Shown here: positions 20,747 through 29,473 of the stretch, in pieces | Layout: each line of letters opens with the position of its first letter | How positions within the stretch are numbered: the stretch's first letter is position 1 | DNA from: Eutrigla gurnardus | Lineage: Eukaryota; Chordata; Actinopteri; Perciformes; Triglidae | Direction: 5' to 3' | DNA length: 64,000 nt | Assembly (NCBI GenBank): GCA_963514095.1 | Contig: OY741284.1 | Location: 11,838,835 to 11,902,834 of the forward strand | Position numbers and translations under genes: made by a program | Notes under the pieces: generated by a model | The model's database searches: none | What the model was told of the DNA's origin: nothing | Seen by the model: only the letters and a program-made list of their open reading frames with translations

Positions 20747-21991
20747 GTGACTACTAAGAGAGTAAACATTGGGAAACTTGAACACACAGCTAACCTAAAC
20801 AATCTCATTCCTGTTCTCTCAAAATCAAAGTCAACCTCAAAGCCGGTCAATAACACCATCAGGATGGGTCTGCTAAATGTTAGGTCTCTTAATAACAAAT
20901 CATTTTTAGTCAATGATTTTATTACCACTTCTAAACTTGATTTTATGTTTTTAACTGAAACATGGCTAGAACAAAATAACAGTGCCAGCATTCTGATTGA
21001 GACAGCACCCCCCAACTATAATTTTATTGATGTTTGTAGATCTGGGAAAAGAGGTGGAGGGGTTGCTGCTATATTTAAAAATACATTTCAGGGGAAACAG
21101 ATGTCACTTGGTGTTTTTCCATCATTCGAATATCTTTGTGCTGTGTTGAAATGCTCTCCCAGAGTTCACCTGTTAATTATTTACAGGCCACCTAAATATT
21201 CGTCAAATTTTTTCGATGATTTTACTGAATTATTGTCTAGCATCTCCACTGATTTCGACTGCCTAGTTATAACCGGTGACTTTAATTTTCATATTGATGA
21301 TTTGAATGACAAGGGTGCAAAAGAACTTTTTAATATTCTAGACACATTTGACCTTTCTCAACATGTGAAAGAGGCTACTCATTGTAAGGGACACACCCTG
21401 GACCTGATTATCACAAAAGGTCTCCATGTTTCTGATGTTTTTGTGACTGATCCTTCATTGTCTGATCACTTCTGTGTTTTCTTTAATATTTCTTTCATTC
21501 CTGACACACAAACAGAATCAAATAAGGTCAAACAGCGGTACATCAATGAACATGCCAATGTACTCTTTAAAAATGCCATTTCCTCGTTACCACCTCTAAA
21601 CCCATGTCATGCTGATGATCTTGTAAACATCTTTAATTCCAAAATTCTGAATGTCATAGATGTCATTGCACCTGCTACGGTTAAAACAATTTCTGGTAAG
21701 CAAAAGGCACCCTGGAGAAAAGCTGCTGTTGTGACAGCCCGGAGAAGAGAGTGCAGGAAGGCTGAACGAATCTGGCGGAGTACTAAACTTCATATTCACC
21801 ATGACATCTATAAAGAGAGCCTCCGGGCCTACAATTTAGTCTTAAAAAGTGCGAGAGAAACATACTTCTCCAATATCATAAACAACAACACTAATAAGGC
21901 GAAAACCCTATTTGCAACTGTTGACAGACTGACCAACCCCCCAACACAAATACCAGCTAAACTCCACTCCACGCAGAAATGCAATGAGTTT
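20747..21991 (+). pseudogene. L2 ORF2, endonuclease part
   Basis: An open frame with APE-type endonuclease blocks in order: LLNVRSLNNK, FLTETWLE, ITGDFNFHIDD and the final SDHFCVFF (catalytic Glu, Asp/Asn and Ser-Asp-His positions present). Downstream is the L2 linker region up to residues CNEF, where a 439-bp insert interrupts it. The endonuclease itself looks intact. Confidence 0.85.
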
Positions 21992-22430
21992 TGTTGTGGA
22001 AAAATGAATCTGCCCAATAAAGATCAACAACCAGGATCAGCTTTTTCTCCGAGGTTTATTCCACTAAGTATTCTCATCTGCAGAAGAAAGTACTGTTCAC
22101 CCCTGCCTTCTGATGCAAAGGTTCAGAATCAGCAGGAACCACCCTGAGTCTAACAACAATCTCCCTTTTAAGGAGGAGGAACCATGGACAAAGGACGGAT
22201 CATGTCCTATCTTACAAAGACAAGATGTACAGGCAAGGTCAAGATTTACAGAACACAGGCGTCATAGTCCTGAAATTATCTTATGTCAATGTGGCACTCA
22301 TGTTCATATCATCTACAAACAGGCATTCATTTTCGTCATAGCATAACAGTCAGATGAGGAGATGCGGATCGACGTCTGGCCTGACAAATATTCTGATTAT
22401 AAATTACAAACATCCAAAATTCCCATTACA
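21992..22430. mobile_element. Candidate solo LTR inserted in LINE ORF2
   Basis: The insert starts TGTTGTGG and ends CATTACA (TG...CA ends). It is flanked by a 4-bp direct repeat GTTT (21988-21991 and 22431-22434). ORF2 coding sequence resumes directly after the right repeat, in the same frame once the insert plus one repeat (443 bp) is discounted. There is no internal coding sequence. It would be a solo LTR left after recombination of an LTR element. Superfamily and orientation are uncertain. Confidence 0.7.
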
Positions 22431-24096
22431 GTTTGCATTCTTTTATACTAATAAAATTGAAGGCATCAGACGCGCCATCAATATCTCAAACAAAAAAATC
22501 TGATCACCACCCTGTTCAGGCAAAAGTAACACAGCAATCATGCAAGCTTTAATGCCATAGACTCTAAAACTCTTGTGGAAACGGTGACAAATCTAAAATC
22601 ATCCACCTGCTGCCTTGATGCTTTACCTACCAACTTTTTTAAGAATGTTTTTGACTGCCTATCAATAGACGTATTGCAAATAGTTAATAACTCCATCCAA
22701 TCAGGCAATTTCCCAAAGGCCTTCAAAACTGCAGTCATTAAACCTCTTCTAAAAAAGCGGAGCCTAGATGCCTCTATTATCAACAACTACAGACCAATTT
22801 CAAATCTACCCTTCATAAGTAAAATAATTGAGAAAGTTGTCCTCCAACAACTAAATCACTTCCTGGCTTCAACTGGCTGCCACAACAACTTCCAGTCAGG
22901 ATTTCAACCTTTTCATAGCACCGAGACGGCCCTTATTAAAGTTGTAAATGACATCCGTCTTAACACAGACTCTGGCAAAACTTCAATATTAATGCTATTA
23001 GACCTCAGTGCTGCATTTGACACTGTCGACCACTCAATACTCTTGGACAGGTTGGAAAACTGGGTGGGGCTCTCAGGCACAGTCTTAAACTGGTTCAAGT
23101 CATATCTACAAGATAGGAACTATTTTGTTTCCATTGGCGACTTTGTATCAGAACCTACCAATGTAACGTGTGGAGTCCCCCAAGGTTCAATCTTGGGGCC
23201 AACTTTATTCAACATCTACATGCTCCCACTAGGACAAATCATGCAAAATAATAACATTGATCACCATTGCTATGCCGATGACACCCAAATCTATGTATCA
23301 CCAAACGACTATCGCCCCATAGATCTTCTGTGCCAGTGCATTGAGCAAGTCAAAGACTGGATGTGCCAAAACTTCCTACAACTAAATGAGGACAAAACTG
23401 AGATAATTGTTTTTGGTGCTAAAAAAGAAAGGTTTAAAGTAATTCAACACCTTCACTCTCTGTCCCTGAAAACCTCAAACAAAGCCAGAAATCTTGGGGT
23501 TATTATGGATTCTGATTTACATTTCGACAGTCACATTAAATCAGTAACAAAATCAGCCTACTATCACCTCAAAAATGTAGCAAGACTTAGAGGGCTCATG
23601 TCAGCTCAAGACTTAGAAAAACGTGTACATGCCTTTATTACTAGTAGGCTAGACTACTGTTATGGTCTCCTTGCAGGTCTTCCGAAAAAAAACTGTCAGG
23701 CAGCTACAGCTTGTTCAGAACGCTGCTGCTAGAGTTCTTACAAAGACCAAAAAATGTGAGCACATTACACCAATTCTTAAATCCTTACATTGGCTCCCTG
23801 TATGTCAGAGGATTGATTTCAAAATCCTCCTGCTCACATATACATCACTACATGGTCTAGGACCGAAGTATATCACTGATATGCTCCCACTACATAAGAC
23901 TTCTAGACCACTAAGATCTTCTGAGACCAATCTGTTAGTGATTCCCAGAGTAAACAACAATCACTGGAGAGCATCATTTAGTCACTATGCAACAAATGGC
24001 TGGAATAAACTTCCTGAAGATGTAAGACTTGCCCCAACTCTGACCACTTTTAAAACTAGACTGAAAACTTTTATGTTCACCATAGCTTTCTGCTAA
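22431..24096 (+). pseudogene. L2 ORF2, reverse transcriptase and C-terminus, frameshifted
   Basis: The family sequence resumes at 22431 (FFYTNKIEGIRRAINIS), breaks by frameshift between about 22497 and 22540, and runs open from 22575 with RT blocks NNYRPISNLPF, LLDLSAAFDTVDHSILL, VPQGSILGP and YADDTQIYV. A second frameshift at the A-run near 23686-23693 moves the C-terminal block (AAARVLTKTKK to KTRLKTFMF) to another frame, ending at 24096. The catalytic residues are present, but the protein cannot be made in one piece. Confidence 0.88.
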
Positions 24097-24905
24097 ATCT
24101 TTTAATGTCTGCACTGTTTTTAATTATTGCAAATATGTTTTTATTCTCTTTTCTTTCTGTAATGCATTTTTAAATTTTGTATTATTTTCTTTTTATTCTT
24201 CTATTCTTTTTTTTTCTTCTCACTTTGTTTTATGATGTGAAGCACTTTGAGTCTGCCTTGTGTATGAAATGTGCTATACAAATAAAGTTGCCTAGTTGCC
24301 TAATAGCCTCCAAACGTGAAATATCAGGGGTGTAGCTCAATGATAACCTAGTTTTTTTGAATATGGCTCTGAAGTTGGGCAAAGATGTGTTCACTTCCAT
24401 TTTTGAGCCTTTATATCTGTGAAACTAATCATCTTAGAGAGACCATATTTTGTAGAATGTTTAAGCTAACACCAGAGATAGAGCCAGAAGTGATAGAAGT
24501 CTTTTATCTGAAAAAATGGGGGCTCAGCCACTCTTCAAATGTACTACTTTATTTCAACAAGCCACATTTTAAGTACCTACCATACTAGGTTATCATTGAG
24601 CTACACCCCTGATATTTCACGTTTGGAGGCTATTAGTAACAGATATACACTGTAGAAATTTTGAAGGCCACAAGTGTGATAGTTTTCCAGATATTGCCGT
24701 TTAAAAATGGCTTTTCAGAGCATGATGCCAAAAACCGTCTAAACTAGCCTTCATTCAATGATGTTTCATGAGAAAACTGTTGACAGTAGAGACCTAATAT
24801 TTTGGATTTGTCCTATTAACAAGTGTGTCTTTGTACTTGAATTTTTTCAGGACATTCTGAGATGGTCAGGTGGGAAGCATTTGATGAAATGACACGGAAT
24901 GACCC

Positions 24906-25189
24906 TTTTGTTTTATTGACCAAACTGATGATGAACGACTATAGCCAGTCTCTTCATGGACTTTGAACTCCTTCCCTTTTGTCTCGTAATCTACCACAGG
25001 CGTTGCAGTTGGTAATTTTCTACAGGAAGAGAAATCAAAAGGTGTCATAGACTAACCAAAAAATGACTGCAAAGAATATAATCTGCAACTGTTACAAATT
25101 GAATCCAACCTCACACCTCTGGGAGGGACATTTTTGTCAGAAATGTGAATAAAAAATCCTAATCTTGACATCCCTTTCCTCTTGTGTAG
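24906..25189 (+). repeat. TRIM intron 3' part before gene 3
   Basis: This resumes the sequence found at 14701-14971, beginning at TTTTGTTTTATTGACC. It carries the intron end up to the acceptor CTTGTGTAG. Confidence 0.8.
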
Positions 25190-25191
25190 AC

Positions 25192-26988
25192 ATGGCCTCG
25201 GCCTGCAGCCTCCTGAGTGATGAGCAGTTCCTGTGTTCAATCTGTCTGAATGTGTTCACCGAGCCCGTCTCTATTTCGTGTGGACACAACTACTGCAAGA
25301 CTTGTATCACAAGGTACTGGGCCGGCCGTAACACGGTACACTGTCCCCTCTGCATGAGGAAGTTCCGCAGGAGACCACAGCTCCACATCAACACATGCTT
25401 CAGGGATATGGTGGAGCTTTTCAAAAGCATGAAGGTGCAGGAGGTGACAGGAGAAGATGACATCGTTGCCAAACCAGGGGAGGTGCTCTGTGACATCTGC
25501 AGTGGGCCGAAGCTCAAGGCCCAGAAGACGTGCCTGGTGTGTTTGGCATCGTACTGCGGGCCTCACCTGGAGCCTCATCAGAGAGTCAACACATTTAAGA
25601 AGCACCGGCTGATCGACCCCGTGTCCAACCTGGAGGACAGGGTGTGTAAGAAGCACGAAAAGATGCTCGAGTTCTTCTGTCGCCAAGACCAGATCTGTGT
25701 TTGTTTCATGTGCTCGAAAGACGACCATGCAGCGCACGAATCCGTCCCGTTGGAGCACGCGTTCAGAGAGAAGGAAGTCCAGCTGGACCATGTGATGTCA
25801 GAGATGAAGATGAGGGAAAACACTAAATCCAAGAGCATTGAGAAAATCAAACAGTCAGGTGAACAGAGCGAGAGAGCGGCGGAGAAAGAGATAGCAGGCA
25901 TTGCTGAGGTTTTCACTGCTCTGGCGGTCTCTCAGCGGAGAAGCCAGGATCAGCTGACTGAGGTGATCCGGGAGAAGCAGAAAGCACTACAGAAGCAGAT
26001 TGAAGACCACGTGACACAGCTGGAACAGGAAGTGGCTGAGTTGAGGAGGAGAAGGTCTGAAATGGAACAACTCTTGCAGACAGGGGACCACCTCCGCATC
26101 CTTCAGAGCTGGCAGTCTCTCTGCTTCCCTGCACACACTGAGGACCCTCTGTCTCCCTCCAGCCCCCCATTTACACCAGACCTCCCTGACATCAGGCAGC
26201 ATGTGGGGATGGTGAAAGAAGCAGTGGCTCAGATGGAAAAGACACTCAGTGATAAGATGCCGTTGCTCATTCACAAGGTCAGGTTCGATGGTTGTGAGGC
26301 CACCAAGCTGATGACGGATGGGTTTGTTAAAGAGGTGTGGACTCCGCCTCAGGACAGGCTGATGAAGATCCAGCAGTTACATGCAGTGGATGTGACTCTG
26401 GACCCCGACACAGCCCACAACAGTCTCGAGGTCTCTGAGGATGGGAAACAACTGAGAATTGGGAACGGCCCACAGTCTCTGCATGCTTTACCCGAGAAAA
26501 GGTTTCAACATCAACCCATCGTGCTTGGGAAACAGGGTTATTCCTCAGGCAGGTTCTACTATGAAGTGCAGATCAGTGGGAGTAAGGGTTGGCTCTTGGG
26601 AGTCATCAGAGAGGCCACTGAAAGGGACGGGCATTTTTTCCCCATATGGGACAGAGGCTGGACACTTTGTGGCTTCTACAACGAAGACGACGCACTCTTA
26701 GCTAATCGTTTCAGCACCGCTCCCCTGCACTTGAAGCAAAGGCAACATAGAGTTGGCGTTTTTGTGGATTGCGACGAGGGAGAGGTCTCCTTCTATAACC
26801 TGGAAGACAGGACTGAGATGTGCTCCTACAGAGGATGTATCTTTTATGACGACATACCAGGACAAAACCCTCTCCTCTGTTGTATGACTGGCATGCCCTT
26901 TGGTACCAAGGCAAATCTCTGTCCTGTTTTTGGCATCTTTGAAGATGATTTTGATAGCTTGCTTGTAATCTCTCCTGTAGCGCCATAA
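25192..26988 (+). CDS. TRIM E3 ubiquitin ligase 3 (bloodthirsty-like)
   Basis: A 598-residue single-exon TRIM with intact RING (residues 15-54), B-boxes, coiled coil and PRY-SPRY. The start follows the acceptor GTGTAG (ending 25189) by two bases. It shares with gene 4 a three-residue insertion after the RING (QEVTGEDD) and the RING change to SISCGH (STPCGH in genes 1 and 2), marking these two as sister copies. Polyadenylation signals AATAAA lie at 27019-27028. Its 5' non-coding exon lies 7.3 kb upstream, beyond a foldback element and a sense-strand LINE with its own AATAAA, so expression may be reduced or may start from another promoter. Confidence 0.91.
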   Translation: MASACSLLSDEQFLCSICLNVFTEPVSISCGHNYCKTCITRYWAGRNTVHCPLCMRKFRRRPQLHINTCFRDMVELFKSMKVQEVTGEDDIVAKPGEVLCDICSGPKLKAQKTCLVCLASYCGPHLEPHQRVNTFKKHRLIDPVSNLEDRVCKKHEKMLEFFCRQDQICVCFMCSKDDHAAHESVPLEHAFREKEVQLDHVMSEMKMRENTKSKSIEKIKQSGEQSERAAEKEIAGIAEVFTALAVSQRRSQDQLTEVIREKQKALQKQIEDHVTQLEQEVAELRRRRSEMEQLLQTGDHLRILQSWQSLCFPAHTEDPLSPSSPPFTPDLPDIRQHVGMVKEAVAQMEKTLSDKMPLLIHKVRFDGCEATKLMTDGFVKEVWTPPQDRLMKIQQLHAVDVTLDPDTAHNSLEVSEDGKQLRIGNGPQSLHALPEKRFQHQPIVLGKQGYSSGRFYYEVQISGSKGWLLGVIREATERDGHFFPIWDRGWTLCGFYNEDDALLANRFSTAPLHLKQRQHRVGVFVDCDEGEVSFYNLEDRTEMCSYRGCIFYDDIPGQNPLLCCMTGMPFGTKANLCPVFGIFEDDFDSLLVISPVAP

Positions 26989-27002
26989 CTGTGTGATATG
27001 TG

Positions 27003-28055
27003 ACTTATCATTAATACAAATAAATAAAAGTGCATTGCTTAAAAAAATCCTTCTCAGATCTTTTTTTTTTTTTTGTTTGTTTCCTCAGATCACATTGAAT
27101 GAGGTCTGTTGAGGTGTCTGGTGCCTTGCTCATGGACATTGTCTTTTGTTCTCATACAATGATGAAACATGTGAAGGCCACCAGTAAAAGGCTTCACTGA
27201 TTTGCAGAGACATTTCAGAATTTAACATGACAAATCAAACGTACTGAGTGTGACAAAGGGTTCTTTGGTTAAAAATTAGGCAACAGCAGCATCTAATGGT
27301 CGAGAGAAGTCAGGATCACAAAAGCATTCCTCATCTCACATCAGCTTCATGTGACAAACACTCAAATAAACAAATCAAATAGCAGTTTTAAAAATACAAA
27401 AAAAAAAACAAGAGCATGAAATATTATGATTCTTAACATTTGGGCCTTTATTAAGTCAGAGGACTTTCTGCTTGCCACGTCTCAGAAAGGTCAGAGGTCG
27501 AGTTCTATACCAACTTGCTCGTCTACGTCATTGTTTTAGATCAGTTTTAATGCTGCGCTAATGATTCCACGTTGGCTAACAACACAGGAGATGAAGAAGA
27601 AAGGAGAGGTATCGTTCAGATAATAAAACATGGTACATAATTTCAGTTTTCTATTATACTGAATATACACTTGATGTTTTAGGGCAGTTTTAGTGTTTGT
27701 TTTTTTAAACAGTTGTTTAAGATGTGTTTTTCATTCACATAACCTCACAGAAAGAGTGCTGGTAATGGCATTGCACCACAGCAGCTTCGGTAGCGTTTTC
27801 CAGGAAGAGGAGGGGTCGAGGGACGGTGTAGTTCCTGAGAAATGAAACTCAACAATTCAGAGGAAGTAGAGATGGGATTTGTGGCTCTTTGAAGGGAGCG
27901 TGACAGCGATAAAAAAAAAACGAACGGCTCACCACTGCGACGCGGTTCCCATCGTTCGTGTTAAAGAGCCGTTCAGTAGATTTGGTTCGTTCGTGAACGT
28001 CACATCTCAGAAGCTTTGCCTTAACTCTCCACAGACACCACAGGCATCTCAGCAG
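27003..28055 (+). repeat. TRIM spacer unit, copy before gene 4, with 5' non-coding exon
   Basis: Near-identical to 16775-17855, including the hAT-like insertion at about 27867-28008, whose right end and target repeat are slightly deleted. It ends at the donor GTAAAG, 28056. Just downstream, CTTAGCATGTACTTTGCTGT is repeated in tandem (28145-28196), a duplication not seen in the other copies. Confidence 0.85.
27867..28008. mobile_element. hAT-like element, second copy with eroded right end
   Basis: Same insertion site and sequence as 17648-17805 (starts TAGAGATGGG after AGAGGAAG at 27859-27866). The right end reads CACATCTC followed by AGAAGC, so a few bases of the terminus and the target repeat are lost. 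It was inherited by duplication, not independently inserted. Confidence 0.7.
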
Positions 28056-28346
28056 GTAAAGTCCAAGGGTTCTGATGGCTTTTTTGAAATGTCAAACATT
28101 TCCTGGTGCTCTGTGATAAGGGAAGGGCAGTCTGTGTATTTGTCTTAGCATGTACTTTGCTGTAAACAGCTTAGCATGTACTTTGCTGTAAACAGCTTGT
28201 GTCCATGAAAATTGTCACAATGATAATCGGTTACTTTTGACCACCTCAGATCCCAATGCTAAACTATCTGGGATGTTTGACTGTGACATTTAGGAGTGGC
28301 ATGTTGTTTTCTTCAAGTGCCATATGTTAAAATTCGTAAAGCTTTT

Positions 28347-29193
28347 GGGTCATTCCGTGTCATTTCATCAAATTTCTGAAAATCTTCCCACCTGGTCATC
28401 TCAGAATGTCCTGAACAAATGCAAGTACAAAGACACACTTGTTAATAGGACAAATCCAAAATATTAGGTCTCTACTGTCAATAGTTTTCTCATGAAACAT
28501 CATTGAATGAAGGGTAGTTTAGACGGTTTTTGGCATCATGCTCTGAAAAGCCATTTTTAAACAGCAATATCTGGAAAACTATCTCACCTGTGGCCTTCAA
28601 CATTTTTACAGAGTATATCTGTTACTAATAGCCTCCAAACGTGAAATATCAGGGGTGTAGCTCAATGATAACCTAGTATGGTAGGTACTTAAAATGTGGC
28701 TACCTCAGTTTTTTGGAATTTGGCTCTGAAGTTGGGCAAAGATGTGTTCACTTCCATTTTTGAGCCTTAATATCTGTGAAACTAATCATCTTAGAGAGAC
28801 CATATTTTGTAGAATGTTTAAGCTAACACCAGAGATAGAGCCAGAAGTGATAGAAGTCTTTTATCTGAAAAAATGGGGGCTCAGCCACTCTTCAAATGTA
28901 CTACTTTATTTCAACAAGCCACATTTTAAGTACCTACCATACTAGGTTATCATTGAGCTACACCCCTGATATTTCCGTTTAAAAATGTTTAAAAATGGCT
29001 TTTCAGAGCATGATGCCAAAAACCGTCTAAACTACCCTTCATTCAATGATGTTTCATGAGAAAACTGTTGACAGTAGAGACCTAATATTTTGGATTTGTC
29101 CTATTAACAAGTGTGTCTTTGTACTTGAATTTTTTCAGGACATTCTGAGATGGTCAGGTGGGAAGCATTTGATGAAATGACACGGAATGACCC
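28347..29193. mobile_element. Foldback element, uninterrupted copy
   Basis: An 847-bp element with ends GGGTCATTCCGTGTCATTTC and GAAATGACACGGAATGACCC. The left arm is about 28347-28700, the loop about 28701-28917, and the right arm about 28918-29193. The right arm lost roughly 80 bp relative to the copy at 24560-24905. A 67-codon open frame across the loop (28742-28945) is nearly identical to one in the other copy but resembles no protein I know. Confidence 0.82.
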
Positions 29194-29473
29194 TTTTGTT
29201 TTATTGACCAAACTGATGATGAACGACCAGTCTCTTCGTGGACTTTGAACTCCTTCCCTTTCGTCTCGTAATCTACCACAGGCGTTGCAGTTGGTAATTT
29301 TCTACAGGAAGAGAAATCAAAAGGTGTCATAGACTAACCAAAAAATGACTGCAAAGAATATAATCTGCAACTGTTACAAATTGAATCCAACCTCACACCT
29401 CTGGGAGGGACATTTTTGTCAGAAATGTGAATAAGAAATCCTAATCTTGACATCCCTTTCCTCTCGTGTAGAC

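Larger units (their letters stand above)
18396..24300 (+). mobile_element. L2-clade LINE, degenerate and nested
   Basis: A 5.9-kb non-LTR retrotransposon lies in the sense orientation of the TRIM genes, in the left arm of the foldback element (compare 28615-28625, where the arm is continuous). It has two reading frames, an APE-type endonuclease, a reverse transcriptase with YADD, and a 3' tail AAGCACTTTGAGT...GTGCTATACAAATAAA. RT wording such as LLDLSAAFDTVDHSILL and TCGVPQGSILGP is typical of fish L2. Frameshifts, stops, a SINE and an LTR insertion make it inactive. It carries AATAAA near 24289 on the TRIM-sense strand. Confidence 0.9.
18121..24905. mobile_element. Long-terminal-inverted-repeat foldback element, split by a LINE
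   Basis: The element begins GGGTCATTCTGTGTCATTTC and ends GAAATGACACGGAATGACCC, which are inverted copies. The inversion continues for about 340 bp per arm around a ~200-bp loop. The same element is uninterrupted at 28347-29193. Before gene 2 the flanks join directly (AAAGCTTTTGTTTTATTG at about 14691-14708), consistent with a 4-6 bp target duplication (TTTT, or CTTTTG). The arms here are 18121-18395 plus 24301-24352, and about 24560-24905. There is no transposase. It is a non-autonomous DNA element of unassigned superfamily. Confidence 0.8.

Noticed and set aside
20747..24096. A host gene encoding a reverse transcriptase-like protein
   Set aside because: Endonuclease and RT blocks are those of an L2 LINE, with frameshifts and insertions. 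It is a dead retrotransposon.
28742..28945. 67-codon open frame conserved between the two foldback copies (also 24385-24588)
   Set aside because: The two elements are duplicates of one insertion, so similarity is expected. No known domain, and it crosses from loop into arm.
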